DNA from: Anaeromyxobacter oryzae
GTDB taxonomy: Bacteria; Myxococcota; Myxococcia; Myxococcales; Anaeromyxobacteraceae
Assembly (NCBI RefSeq): GCF_023169945.1
Contig: NZ_AP025591.1
Location: forward strand, 6,184,501 to 6,248,500
DNA: 64,000 nucleotides
Direction of reading: 5' to 3'
The notes under the pieces were generated by a model that saw only the letters and a list, made by a program, of their open reading frames with translations, did no database searches and was not told the DNA's origin. The stretch's first letter is position 1. Each line of letters opens with the position of its first letter. Of the stretch, positions 25,213 through 36,756 are shown piece by piece. A program made the translations under genes and the position numbers.

Positions 25213-26828
25213 GCACCGCGGCGACCCTCCCGATGGCGGCGGCCCCGGCGCGCCCCGCGACGAACAAGTGGCTCGTCACGGTGTCGGTGACGTTCGGCAC
25301 GCTCATGGGCGCCATCGACTCGTCGATCGTGAACGTCGCCCTGCCGCAGATCCGGGGCGCGGTCGGCGCCACGGTCCAGGAGATCACCTGGATCACCACC
25401 GGGTTCGCCATCGCGACGGTGATCGTGATGCCGCTCACCGCGTTCCTCGGCCGGCTCTTCGGCCAGAAGCGCGTCTACATGCTGAGCCTCGCGATCTTCA
25501 TCGTCGGGTCGGCGCTCTGCGGCGTCGCCTCGAGCCTCGAGCAGCTCGTCATCTTCCGCGCGCTCCAGGGGTTCGGGGCCGGCGCGCTCCAGCCGACGGA
25601 GCAGGCCATCCTGCGCCAGACCTTCCCGCCCAAGGAGCAGGGCATGGCGATGGCCCTGTTCGGCATGGCCGTGATGGTGGGACCGGCCATCGGCCCGACC
25701 CTCGGCGGCTACATCGTCGACAACTATCACTGGTCGTGGATCTTCTTCATCAACCTGCCGGTCGGCGTGCTCGGCCTGTTCATGGTCTGGCGGTTCGTGC
25801 ACGAGCCGGAGGACATCCGCGCCGCGAACCAGGCCGCCTCGAAGGAGCTGCGCGGCAACCTGGACTGGCTCGGGATCGCGCTCCTCGCCGTCGGTCTCGC
25901 CGCGCTGCAGTTCTTCCTCGAGGAGGGGCAGCAGAACGACTGGTTCGACTCGAGCCTCATCACCGTCTGCGCGCTGCTCTCCGTCGCCGCGCTCGCCCTG
26001 TTCGTCTGGCGCGAGCTGACGGCCAAGGTGCCCGCGGTGAACCTCCGGCTCTTCAAGGACCCGGTGTTCACCTCCGGCACGCTGATCGGCGCGGTGATGT
26101 TCGCGATCCTGCTCGCGAGCATGTTCCTCCTGCCGCTGTTCATGCAGGAGCTGCTCGGGTTCACCGCGATGCAGTCCGGGCTCGCGCTCATGCCGCGCGT
26201 GCTGGTGATGATGCTCGTGACGCCGCTCGTCGGCCGGCTCTACGGCAAGGTCTCCGCGCGGCTGCTCATCGGGATCGGCGTCCTCCTCGTCGCCTACGGC
26301 GCCTACGACGTGTCGCACATCACGCTCGCGTCCTCGTCGGAGGGCATCACCCGCGCCATCCTGGTGCAGGGGATCGGCTTCAGCTTCCTGTTCGTCCCGC
26401 TCACGACCGCCGCCCTCTCCAACGTGCCGCGCGCGCGGCTCGCCGACGCGACCGGCCTGAACTCGCTGCTCCGGCAGGTGGGCGCGTCGATGGGGCTCGC
26501 CATCTTCGCGACGCTGCTCTCGCGCTGGGGCTCGCACGCCCGCGGGAGCCTCGTCGCGCACCTCTCGCCGGACCGGCCCGAGGTGCAGGAGCGGCTGTCC
26601 GCGCTCGCCGCCGGCTTCGCCCAGCGCGGGTTCGATCCCGTGTCCGCCCGCGAGGCGGCGCTCCGGGCGCTGGACGGGATCGTGACCCGCCAGTCCATGG
26701 TCATCGCCTTCGAGCAGGTGCTCCTGCTCACGGGCATCTGCTTCCTCTGCGTCCTCCCGCTGCTCTTCTTCCTGAAGGTGAACCGTCGTGGATCGGGAGA
26801 GAAGGTCCACGTCGAGATGGAGATGTGA
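25209..26828 (+). CDS. DHA2-family drug:proton antiporter (EmrB/QacA type)
   Basis: 539 residues from GTG 25209. About 14 membrane helices; motif D1-like MGAIDSSIVNVALPQI near the N-terminus, motif A LGRLFGQKRVYMLS and motif C GMAVMVGPAIGPTLGGYI are present. Together with the next gene it forms an EmrAB-like inner-membrane exporter of hydrophobic toxins. No outer-membrane TolC gene is in the window. Controlled by the upstream TetR protein. Confidence 0.94.
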   Translation: MSTAATLPMAAAPARPATNKWLVTVSVTFGTLMGAIDSSIVNVALPQIRGAVGATVQEITWITTGFAIATVIVMPLTAFLGRLFGQKRVYMLSLAIFIVGSALCGVASSLEQLVIFRALQGFGAGALQPTEQAILRQTFPPKEQGMAMALFGMAVMVGPAIGPTLGGYIVDNYHWSWIFFINLPVGVLGLFMVWRFVHEPEDIRAANQAASKELRGNLDWLGIALLAVGLAALQFFLEEGQQNDWFDSSLITVCALLSVAALALFVWRELTAKVPAVNLRLFKDPVFTSGTLIGAVMFAILLASMFLLPLFMQELLGFTAMQSGLALMPRVLVMMLVTPLVGRLYGKVSARLLIGIGVLLVAYGAYDVSHITLASSSEGITRAILVQGIGFSFLFVPLTTAALSNVPRARLADATGLNSLLRQVGASMGLAIFATLLSRWGSHARGSLVAHLSPDRPEVQERLSALAAGFAQRGFDPVSAREAALRALDGIVTRQSMVIAFEQVLLLTGICFLCVLPLLFFLKVNRRGSGEKVHVEMEM

Positions 26829-26829
26829 A

Positions 26830-27903
26830 ATGACGCCCCCCCGAGATCCCCAGCTGCACGAGGTCCGCCCCGAGCCGACCGAGGCTCCCGTCGTCAACGA
26901 GCCGGGCGCAGAGCCGGTCGCGCCGCCGCGTCGCGGCAAGCGCCGGGTCCTGCTCGTCGTCGGCGTCGTCGCGCTCCTCGCCGGCGCGGCGTTCGGCGCG
27001 CACGGATACCTCACGCGCGGCGAGGTGAGCACCGACGACGCGCAGGTCGAGGCCGACGTCGTGCCGATCGCGCCCCGCGTCGCCGGCACGATCTCCGAGG
27101 TCCTCGTCGCCGACAACGCACCGGTGACGCTCGGGCAGCCCATCCTCCGCCTCGACGACGCCGACTACCAGGTGCGCGTCCGGCAGGCGCAGGCCGAGCT
27201 CGAGACGGCGCGCGCGCAGACCGCCGCCGCGGACGCCCAGGTGACCGGGGCGCGCGCGTCGGTGACGAAGTCCGAGGCCGAGGCCGAGAAGGCCGGACTG
27301 GACCTGCGCCGCGCCGAGGCCCTCAAGGCGGGCGACGCCATCGCGGCCGAGCGGTTCGACGCGACCCGGATCGGCAGCGAGACCGCCCGCGCCGGCGCCG
27401 GCGCGAACCGGGCCCAGTACGCGGCGGCGCTCGCCAACGCGGAGCTCGCGCGGGCGCGCGTGAAGGCCGCGGAGGCCGCCGTCGACGCCGCGAAGCTCCA
27501 GCTCTCCTACACGGTGGTGAAGGCGCCCGCCGCGGGGGTCGTCTCCCGGCTCGGGGCGCGGGCAGGGCAGATCGTCCAGCCCGGCCAGAACCTCGGCCAG
27601 CTCGTCCCCGACCGGACCTACGTCGTCGCGAACTTCAAGGAGACGCAGACCGGCGGGATCCACCGCGGCCAGAAGGTGGACGTCGAGATCGACGCCTACG
27701 GTGGCCGGAAGATCGAGGGGACGGTGGACAGCGTCTCCGGCGGGACGGGGGCGCGGTTCGCGCTGCTGCCGCCCGACAATGCGTCCGGAAACTTCGTGAA
27801 GGTGGTCGAGCGCGTGCCGGTGCGGATCGCATGGGTGAACCCGCCCGCCGACCTGCCGCTCCGCGCCGGCCTGTCGGCGTTCGTGACGGTCCATACGCGA
27901 TAG
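26830..27903 (+). CDS. EmrA/HlyD-family membrane fusion protein
   Basis: 357 residues from ATG 26830, two bases after the MFS stop. One N-terminal helix (VLLVVGVVALLAGAAFGAHGY), then the lipoyl/barrel segment VSTDDAQVEADVVPIAPRVAG, a long Ala-rich coiled coil (about 115-230) and the second barrel half (VVKAPAAGVVSRLGARAG; NFKETQTGGIHRGQKVDVEID). It bridges the EmrB-like pump to an outer-membrane channel. Confidence 0.94.
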   Translation: MTPPRDPQLHEVRPEPTEAPVVNEPGAEPVAPPRRGKRRVLLVVGVVALLAGAAFGAHGYLTRGEVSTDDAQVEADVVPIAPRVAGTISEVLVADNAPVTLGQPILRLDDADYQVRVRQAQAELETARAQTAAADAQVTGARASVTKSEAEAEKAGLDLRRAEALKAGDAIAAERFDATRIGSETARAGAGANRAQYAAALANAELARARVKAAEAAVDAAKLQLSYTVVKAPAAGVVSRLGARAGQIVQPGQNLGQLVPDRTYVVANFKETQTGGIHRGQKVDVEIDAYGGRKIEGTVDSVSGGTGARFALLPPDNASGNFVKVVERVPVRIAWVNPPADLPLRAGLSAFVTVHTR

Positions 27904-27973
27904 CGACCGCTCGCGGCCGATTTCTGGACGCGCCCCGCCGGGCTGCTACGGTCGTCCCGCGAGGCTCCTGAGC

Positions 27974-28266
27974 ATGGCCGGGATCGGCGGTCGGCGGTGG
28001 TGGGTGTACGTGGGCGGGGTCGCGGTGCTCGCGACCCTGTCGGCGTTCGATCCGTCCGGCCTCCGGCGGTACGAGCGGCTCTCCGGCGACGTCGAGTCGA
28101 TGCGGCGCGAGAACGCGCACCTCGCCGCCGAGAACGCCCGCCTCGCGCGGGAGGTCCACGCCCTCCGCAGCGATCCCGCCGCCGTCGAGCGCGCCGTCCG
28201 GGAGGAGCTCCGGTACGTCCGGCCAGGCGAGCGCGTCTACGTGCTCGGCGAACGGGGAGGGGCCCC

Positions 28267-28270
<4 letters not shown>
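27974..28270 (+). CDS. FtsB/DivIC-family septum protein
   Basis: 98 residues. A short cytoplasmic N-terminus, one membrane helix (WWVYVGGVAVLATLSAF) and a periplasmic coiled coil (ESMRRENAHLAAENARLARE) followed by REELRYVRPGERVYVL, the standard FtsB/DivIC layout. Expected to bridge FtsL and FtsQ at the divisome. The stop overlaps the next GTG, an unusual partner (a GGDEF protein). Confidence 0.88.
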
Positions 28271-30543
<2,273 letters not shown>

Positions 30544-30650
30544 GCGCCGCACGTGCTCGTCGCGGTGGCCGCTCGCCCCCGCCCCCTGCTAGAGTGACCT
30601 CGCGCCGCAGCGGCTCGCGCGCGGCGATTCCAGCGAGGAGCCGGACCGGC

Positions 30651-31973
30651 TTGAGAAAGAACTTCGTCCTCGACACGAACGTCCTCCTCCACGATCCGCG
30701 CAGCATGTTCGGTTTCGGCGACAACGACGTCGTCATCCCGATCTACGTCATCGAGGAGATCGACAACTTCAAGCGAGACCTCTCGACGCTCGGCCGCAAC
30801 GCGCGCCAGGTCTCCCGCTACCTCGACGAGTTCCGCGCGCAGGGCAAGCTGCGCGAGGGGGTCTCCCTCGGCGAGAACCTCGGCCTGATCCGCGTCCTCA
30901 TGGCCGAGCGGAAGCTGCCCCACGGCAGCGGCGACGGCCACTCGACCGACGACAAGATCCTGGCGGTCGCCCTCGAGCTCGCCGAGCGCGAGAAGGGCAC
31001 GCCGTCGGTGTTCGTGACGAAGGACACGAACCTCCGCATCCGCGCGGACGCCCTCGGGCTGCACGCCGAGGACTACGACGTGGAGGGCGTCGTCCTCGAC
31101 GAGCTCTGGAGCGGCATCTCCGAGCTGGAGGTCACGCCGGAGCAGGTGAACGACTTCTACTCGACGGGCGCGATCCCCGGCCCCGAGGGGCTCGAGCCGC
31201 CCCCGCCGAACGCGTTCGTCGTCCTCCGCGACCGGACGAACCCGCAGCACTCCGCGGTCGGCAAGTACAGCGCGTCCAAGCAGGCGTTCGTGAAGCTCAT
31301 CCAGACGCCCAAGGAGGGCGTCTGGGGCATCCGCCCGCGCAACAAGGAGCAGTCCTTCACCCTCGACCTGCTGCTCAACGACGAGGTCCGCCTCGTCACC
31401 ATCGTCGGCAAGGCGGGCACCGGGAAGACGCTCCTCGCCATCGCCGCCGGCCTCCAGAAGACGATGGAGGAGGGCGTCTACCAGAAGCTCCTCGTCTCCC
31501 GCCCGATCTTCCCGCTCGGCCGCGACATCGGGTACCTGCCCGGCTCGGTCGAGGAGAAGCTGAACCCCTGGATGCAGCCGATCTTCGACAACGTCGAGTA
31601 CCTCATGAACCTGTCGCGCTCCGAGAAGAAGGCCGGGCGCGGCTACCACGAGCTGCTCGACCTCGGCATCCTCGAGATCGAGCCGCTCACGTACATCCGC
31701 GGCCGCTCCATCCCGAACCAGTTCATCATCGTGGACGAGGCGCAGAACCTCACGCCGCACGAGGTGAAGACCATCATCACGCGCGTCGGCGACGGGACGA
31801 AGATCGTCCTCACCGGCGACCCGTACCAGATCGACAATCCCTACGTGGACCAGACCAACAACGGCCTCATCCACGTCGTGAACCGGTTCAAGAGCGAGCG
31901 GCTCGCGGGGCACGTGACGCTGTCGAAGGGCGAGCGGAGCCCGCTCGCCGAGCTGGCCGCCAACCTGCTGTAG
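30651..31973 (+). CDS. PIN-PhoH ATPase (PhoH2/YlaK-like)
   Basis: 440 residues from TTG 30651, with GAGGAG ten bases upstream. The PIN RNase domain starts immediately (NFVLDTNVLLHDP; later acidic residues STDDKILAVA and VTKDTNLRIRA). The PhoH helicase-type ATPase follows with Walker A VGKAGTGKTL and Walker B FIIVDEAQNLTP, plus TGDPYQIDNP. Such fusions are RNA helicase-nucleases. Stand-alone gene. Confidence 0.94.
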   Translation: MRKNFVLDTNVLLHDPRSMFGFGDNDVVIPIYVIEEIDNFKRDLSTLGRNARQVSRYLDEFRAQGKLREGVSLGENLGLIRVLMAERKLPHGSGDGHSTDDKILAVALELAEREKGTPSVFVTKDTNLRIRADALGLHAEDYDVEGVVLDELWSGISELEVTPEQVNDFYSTGAIPGPEGLEPPPPNAFVVLRDRTNPQHSAVGKYSASKQAFVKLIQTPKEGVWGIRPRNKEQSFTLDLLLNDEVRLVTIVGKAGTGKTLLAIAAGLQKTMEEGVYQKLLVSRPIFPLGRDIGYLPGSVEEKLNPWMQPIFDNVEYLMNLSRSEKKAGRGYHELLDLGILEIEPLTYIRGRSIPNQFIIVDEAQNLTPHEVKTIITRVGDGTKIVLTGDPYQIDNPYVDQTNNGLIHVVNRFKSERLAGHVTLSKGERSPLAELAANLL

Positions 31974-32071
31974 CCCCGGCGCCACCCGGGACGAGGCGGC
32001 GGCCGTCGCGCGAGGCGCCGGCCGTCCCCGGCCGGGCTGGACAGGCCCGTCGGCGGCACTAGGTTCCGTGC

Positions 32072-32365
32072 ATGACGAACCGAGCCCTCCCTGCGAGCGG
32101 GCAGCCGGCGCACCCCACGCTCGACTACCCGCTCCGCTACACGTTCAAGATCATGGGGCTCGCCGCGGACGACTTCGCCGAGCACGCGCGGCGCCTCGTG
32201 GCGCGCGTCGTCGGGAGCGCGCCGGCGGAGGACGTCGTGACGCGCCAGAGCTCCGGAGGGAAGTACCACTCCGTCTCCGTCGCGGTGCGGCTCACGTCGG
32301 AGGACCAGCGGCGAGCGGTGTACCAGGCGCTCTGGGAGGACGAGCGCGTCGTGTACTACCTGTGA
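32072..32365 (+). CDS. DUF493 (YbeD-like) small protein
   Basis: 97 residues. LDYPLRYTFKIMGLAADDF and SSGGKYHSVSVAVRLTSEDQ match the small alpha/beta DUF493 fold resembling ACT-type regulatory domains. In other bacteria the gene sits near lipB. No close functional neighbour here; regulatory role unknown. ATG 32072 is the first start. Confidence 0.85.
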   Translation: MTNRALPASGQPAHPTLDYPLRYTFKIMGLAADDFAEHARRLVARVVGSAPAEDVVTRQSSGGKYHSVSVAVRLTSEDQRRAVYQALWEDERVVYYL

Positions 32366-32384
32366 GCGGAGCGGGCGCGGGAGA

Positions 32385-33455
32385 TCACGCCGCCGCGCGC
32401 GCGCCGAAGTCCACGACCTCGACCGGGCGATCGGCCATGCCGAACGTCACCTCGTCGCGCCAGCCCTCGGCGTCGCCGCCGACCTGCAGCGGCACCGGGC
32501 GCTCGAAGCGCAGCGCCACGCGCTCGGCGTGGAAGTCGAGGAGCCCGTCGTGCGAGAAGTCGCCGGACCAGATGCGCCCGAGGTTCATGAGCAGCGTCGC
32601 GACGCCGATCTCGGTCCCGACGCGGAGCTGCATCATCCCGGGCGCCTTCTCCGCGAACGGGAACGCCTTGAGACCGAGGCCGTAGTAGGGGACCGTGCTC
32701 GCCGCGGCGAGCATGGTCGGGCCGGCGTACAGGAGCTCGCCGTGGCCGATCGGGCGGCCCATGCGGTTGCCGCGCGCGTCGAGGCGCCATGCCGGGCGGC
32801 CCACGTTCACGATCTCGCAGTAGCTGGGGCGCCGCTCGAGGATCGCGCGGGGCACGGACCGGAGGGCGACGGCGAGCCCGTACCCGCAGCCGCCGAGCCC
32901 GAGGCACCGCAGCGGCGTCCCGGCGAGCCGGCCCTTCACCCAGTTGTAGTCGTTCAGCACCGCGGCATCGACGCCGACCCCGGCGAACGGTGTCCGCCGC
33001 CCGTCGCAGGTGAGCAGGTCGAGACGCCGGACGCGGTCCACCTCGCCCCGCAGGTAGCGGGTCAGGTCCTGGACGTGGCGCCGGGGCGTCGCGCCGACCA
33101 TTCCGGCGACCGCGTTCCCGGTGCCGAGCGCGAGGACGCCGAACCGGGGCGGGCGCGCGGCGCGGCGATCGGCGCTCTCGAGGATCCGGTTCACCCAGGA
33201 GACGAACGTCCCGTCGCCGCCGCCCGTGAACACCGTCCGGTAACGACGGGCGACGACCTCCTCGGCGATCGCGTTCGCCTCGTCCGGGCTCCGCGACAGG
33301 AACAGGTGCTCGTGCGGGACCAGCGACGAGAGCGCTTCGCGGACGCTCGCGTTCACCTGCTTCGCGTTGGCGTTCAGGAGGACGGCGAGCTCGGCGGGCG
33401 GCCCGAAGAGGGCCTGCTCGCTGTGACGCTCGGCGCTGACGACCATTCGAAGCAT
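32385..33455 (-). CDS. Diacylglycerol/sphingosine kinase-like lipid kinase (DAGK catalytic family)
   Basis: 356 residues from ATG 33455, with AGAGGGG upstream. LLNANAKQVN near the start, TGGGDGTFVSWVNRI and GVLALGTGNAVAG are the three conserved nucleotide-binding motifs of the YegS/DagK fold. The C-terminal beta-sandwich follows (GELLYAGPTMLAAAST). Likely phosphorylates a lipid substrate at the cytoplasmic membrane. Convergent with the DUF493 gene and divergent from dnaK. Confidence 0.88.
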   Translation of the reverse strand: MLRMVVSAERHSEQALFGPPAELAVLLNANAKQVNASVREALSSLVPHEHLFLSRSPDEANAIAEEVVARRYRTVFTGGGDGTFVSWVNRILESADRRAARPPRFGVLALGTGNAVAGMVGATPRRHVQDLTRYLRGEVDRVRRLDLLTCDGRRTPFAGVGVDAAVLNDYNWVKGRLAGTPLRCLGLGGCGYGLAVALRSVPRAILERRPSYCEIVNVGRPAWRLDARGNRMGRPIGHGELLYAGPTMLAAASTVPYYGLGLKAFPFAEKAPGMMQLRVGTEIGVATLLMNLGRIWSGDFSHDGLLDFHAERVALRFERPVPLQVGGDAEGWRDEVTFGMADRPVEVVDFGARAAA

Positions 33456-33611
33456 GGAAGCCCCTCTGGAGGCCGTGACGGGAATGTCCCGGTTGCTGAG
33501 CAAGGCCGGTGCCACGGCGCGTCAGGGTGTCGCACACGTGTCGATTCAGTGACTTACGCGCGTCCCGCTCGGAGGGCACAGGGGCGTGCGACGCGTCGGG
33601 ATGGTGGCAGC

Positions 33612-33673
33612 GCGTAGCGCGCTACGCAGCGCAGCCGGCCGCCGGCGGGGCGGCGGGCGAGGCGGGTTTGACA
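33612..33673 (+). promoter_or_regulatory. dnaK upstream region: palindrome and -35-like box
   Basis: GCGTAGCGCGCTACGC (33612-33627) is a perfect 16-base palindrome. TTGACA follows at 33668-33673; the best -10 candidate (TTACGT at 33689) is weak. No CIRCE element (TTAGCACTC-N9-GAGTGCTAA) is present, so HrcA control is unlikely here; the palindrome may bind another regulator. Confidence 0.4.
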
Positions 33674-33723
33674 GGCTGCGACGCGGACTTACGTTCGCCC
33701 CCGTCCAGGAGGACTTTCAAACC

Positions 33724-35616
33724 ATGGCCAAGATCATCGGCATCGACCTCGGCACCACGAACTCCGTGGTTGCGGTGATGGAGGGGAAGGACCCCGTCGT
33801 CATCACGAACGAGGAGGGGTCTCGCATCACCCCGAGCGTCGTCGCCTACACGAAGGAAGGGGAGCGGCTCGTCGGGCAGGTCGCGAAGCGCCAGGCGATC
33901 ACGAACCCGGAGAAGACCGTCTACTCCATCAAGCGCTTCATGGGCCGCCGCTTCTCGGAGGTGCAGGACGAGATGAAGCGGGTCCCGTACCACGTCGTCG
34001 AGGGCCCGAACGGCGACGCCCGGATCGAGATCGACGGCAAGCAGTACTCGCCCCCCGAGATCAGCGCGCAGATCCTGCTCAAGCTGAAGCGGGCGGCGGA
34101 GAACTACCTCGGCGAGAAGGTGACGGACGCGGTGATCACCGTGCCCGCCTACTTCAACGACTCGCAGCGGCAGGCGACGAAGGACGCCGGCGAGATCGCC
34201 GGCCTGAACGTCCGCCGCATCGTCAACGAGCCCACCGCGGCGGCGCTCGCGTACGGCCTCGACAAGAAGAAGAACGAGAAGATCGCCGTCTACGACTTCG
34301 GCGGCGGCACGTTCGACATCTCGATCCTCGAGGTGGGCGAGAACGTGGTCGAGGTGCTCGCGACGAACGGCGACACGCACCTCGGCGGCGACAACATCGA
34401 CCAGCGGATCATCGACTGGCTCATCGCCGAGTTCAAGAAGGACACCGGCATCGACGTCTCGAAGGACAAGATGGTGCTGCAGCGCCTCAAGGAGGCGGCC
34501 GAGAAGGCGAAGATCGAGCTCTCCTCGGTGACGGAGACCGAGATCAACCTGCCGTTCCTCACCGCCGACCAGACCGGCCCGAAGCACCTGTCCATCAAGC
34601 TCAGCCGCGCGAAGCTCGAGCAGCTCGTCGAGGACCTCGTCGAGCGCTCCATCGAGCCGACGCGGAAGTGCCTGGCCGACGCGAAGCTCCAGCCGTCGCA
34701 GATCGACGAGGTGGTCCTCGTCGGCGGCCAGACGCGCATGCCGAAGATCATCGACACGGTGAAGAAGTTCTTCGGCAAGGAGCCGAACCGCACCGTGAAC
34801 CCCGACGAGGTGGTCGCAGTCGGCGCCGCGGTGCAGGCGGGCGTCCTCTCCGGCGAGGTGAAGGACATCCTCCTCCTCGACGTGACCCCGCTGTCGCTCG
34901 GCGTCGAGACGCTCGGCGGCGTGATGACCCGGCTCATCGAGCGGAACACGACGATCCCGGCGAAGCGCTCCGAGACGTTCTCGACCGCGTCCGACAGCCA
35001 GACGTCGGTGGAGATCCACGTCCTGCAGGGGGAGCGCGAGATGGCGCGGGACAACCGCACCCTCGGGCGCTTCCACCTGGAGGGCATCCCGCCGGCGCCC
35101 CGCGGCATGCCGCAGATCGAGGTGACGTTCGACATCGACGCGAACGGCATCCTGAACGTCCAGGCGAAGGACAAGGGCACCGGGAAGGAGCAGAAGATCA
35201 CCATCAGCCACTCGTCCGGCCTCGCGAAGGACGAGGTGGAGAAGATGGTCGCCGACGCCCAGTCGCACGAGTCCGAGGACAAGCAGCGGCGCGAGGAGGT
35301 CGAGCAGCGGAACCGGGCCGAGAACCTCGCCTACCAGATGGAGAAGCTCCTCAAGGAGAACCGGGAGAAGCTCCAGGCCGCGACCGCGAAGGAGATCGAG
35401 GACGCGGTGGCGGAGGTCCACAAGGTGCGCGAGAAGGGCAGCGCCCCCGAGGTGAAGGCCGCGATGGAACGCCTGGAGAAGGCGAGCCACAAGGCCGCGG
35501 AGGAGCTCTACCGGACCGCCGCGCCGGAGGGCCAGCCGGGCGCCGCCCAGCCCCCGCCCGGCGGCGAGGAGAAGAAGAAGGAGAACGTCGTGGACGCGGA
35601 GTTCAAGCAGGTCTAG
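33724..35616 (+). CDS. dnaK: Chaperone DnaK (full length)
   Basis: 630 residues from ATG 33724, AGGAGG at 33707. ATPase motifs IIGIDLGTTNSVVAVMEG, VYDFGGGTFDISILE and VLVGGQTRMPKI; substrate domain with LLLDVTPLSLGVETLGG; helical lid and C-terminal NVVDAEFKQV, close to the usual acidic EEVDADFKE-type end. General Hsp70 for folding and stress. The upstream in-frame extension to 33586 is non-coding in character. No grpE or dnaJ beside it; ends at a strong terminator. Confidence 0.97.
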   Translation: MAKIIGIDLGTTNSVVAVMEGKDPVVITNEEGSRITPSVVAYTKEGERLVGQVAKRQAITNPEKTVYSIKRFMGRRFSEVQDEMKRVPYHVVEGPNGDARIEIDGKQYSPPEISAQILLKLKRAAENYLGEKVTDAVITVPAYFNDSQRQATKDAGEIAGLNVRRIVNEPTAAALAYGLDKKKNEKIAVYDFGGGTFDISILEVGENVVEVLATNGDTHLGGDNIDQRIIDWLIAEFKKDTGIDVSKDKMVLQRLKEAAEKAKIELSSVTETEINLPFLTADQTGPKHLSIKLSRAKLEQLVEDLVERSIEPTRKCLADAKLQPSQIDEVVLVGGQTRMPKIIDTVKKFFGKEPNRTVNPDEVVAVGAAVQAGVLSGEVKDILLLDVTPLSLGVETLGGVMTRLIERNTTIPAKRSETFSTASDSQTSVEIHVLQGEREMARDNRTLGRFHLEGIPPAPRGMPQIEVTFDIDANGILNVQAKDKGTGKEQKITISHSSGLAKDEVEKMVADAQSHESEDKQRREEVEQRNRAENLAYQMEKLLKENREKLQAATAKEIEDAVAEVHKVREKGSAPEVKAAMERLEKASHKAAEELYRTAAPEGQPGAAQPPPGGEEKKKENVVDAEFKQV

Positions 35617-35639
35617 CGCGCGTCCTCGCGAAGGGATCG

Positions 35640-35673
35640 GAGGGCCGTCCGGACACCCGGGCGGCCCTCTTTC
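35640..35673 (+). terminator. dnaK terminator
   Basis: GAGGGCCG (35640-35647) pairs with CGGCCCTC (35662-35669), followed by TTTCCTTC. The inner part TCCGGACACCCGGG adds a smaller stem. It begins 23 bases after the dnaK stop. Confidence 0.85.
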
Positions 35674-35758
35674 CTTCGGGCGGCGCCGCGCGGGGACGCG
35701 GGGCGCGATCCGAACGCGCCTCGCTTTTCGGGGGAGCGCGCCTTACCATCCCGGCGCC

Positions 35759-36700
35759 GTGAACCTGACCGTCCTCTCCCGCTCCTCCGAGATCTACACG
35801 ACCCGCCGCCTGGTCGAGGCCGCGGAGGCGCGCGGACTGGTCGCCCGCGTCGTCGATCCGCTGGAGGTGGAGATGGGCCTCGGGGACGACGCGCCGGCCG
35901 TCTACTGGCGCCGCCGCCGCTTCCCCCGCGCCGACGTGGTGGTTCCGCGGATCGGGCTCTCGATCCACCAGTACGGCCTCGCCGTCGTGAACCAGCTCGA
36001 GCTCATCGGCGTCCCGGTGCTGAACGGTGCCTACGGGATCGCCGCGAGCCGCAACAAGATGCGGAGCCTGCAGATGCTCTCCGCCGCCGGCATCCGGGTA
36101 CCGCGCACGGTGATGGCGAGCGACCCGTCGGGCCTGAAGGAGATGGTGCGGCTCGTGGGGGGCGTCCCCGTGCTCGTGAAGCTCCTCTCCACGAGCGAGA
36201 AGAGCGGCGTGATGATCTGCGAGAGCCTGCAGTCGCTCGAGGCGGCGCTCGAGGCGATCCTCGGGCTCGGCCAGAACATCGTCGTGCAGCAGTACCTGAA
36301 GGGCGCGAAGGGGCGGGACCTGCGCGTGCTCGTCGTCGGCGGCGAGGTCGTCGCGGCGATGCGCCGGAGCGCGCCGCTGGGACGGTTCTCGCGGAACCTG
36401 CGCCGGGGCGCCCGGTTCGAGCGGATCGAGCTGCCGCCGGCCTACGCCCGGGCGGCGATCGAGGCGGCGCGCGTGCTCCAGCTCGAGGTCTGCGCCGTCG
36501 ACATGCTGGACGTGAAGGGCGTGCCGCGAGTGTTCGAGGTGAACAGCTCGCCCTCGATCAAGGAGGCGGAGACGGCGTGCGGGGTCGACGCCGCCGGCCG
36601 GATCGTGGACCGGGCGATCTCGCTGGCCGAGATCCGGGCCCCGGCGGCCCGGCGGCGGGCGCGGAACGGCGCGGCGGCGGCCGGCGGCCGGGCCTCTTGA
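35759..36700 (+). CDS. RimK-like ATP-grasp ligase
   Basis: 313 residues from GTG 35759. N-terminal pre-ATP-grasp domain, then SRNKMRSLQMLSAAGIRVPRT, VLVKLLSTSEKSGVMIC (nucleotide-binding Lys), the RDLRVLVVGGEVVAAMRR strand and the metal-binding FEVNSSPSIKE. Closest in style to RimK and relatives that add Glu residues to ribosomal protein S6 or make related alpha-glutamyl or gamma-glutamyl bonds. The substrate cannot be told from sequence. The C-terminal Arg/Ala-rich 20 residues look disordered. Confidence 0.87.
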   Translation: MNLTVLSRSSEIYTTRRLVEAAEARGLVARVVDPLEVEMGLGDDAPAVYWRRRRFPRADVVVPRIGLSIHQYGLAVVNQLELIGVPVLNGAYGIAASRNKMRSLQMLSAAGIRVPRTVMASDPSGLKEMVRLVGGVPVLVKLLSTSEKSGVMICESLQSLEAALEAILGLGQNIVVQQYLKGAKGRDLRVLVVGGEVVAAMRRSAPLGRFSRNLRRGARFERIELPPAYARAAIEAARVLQLEVCAVDMLDVKGVPRVFEVNSSPSIKEAETACGVDAAGRIVDRAISLAEIRAPAARRRARNGAAAAGGRAS

Positions 36701-36756
36701 ATGCGTGGCCCGCCCGGTCCGTCCATGGTACGAGACCGGTCCTTCCCGGAGGTCCG

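Noticed and set aside
33460..33723. CIRCE/HrcA site for dnaK
   Set aside because: No TTAGCACTC-N9-GAGTGCTAA or near match is present.
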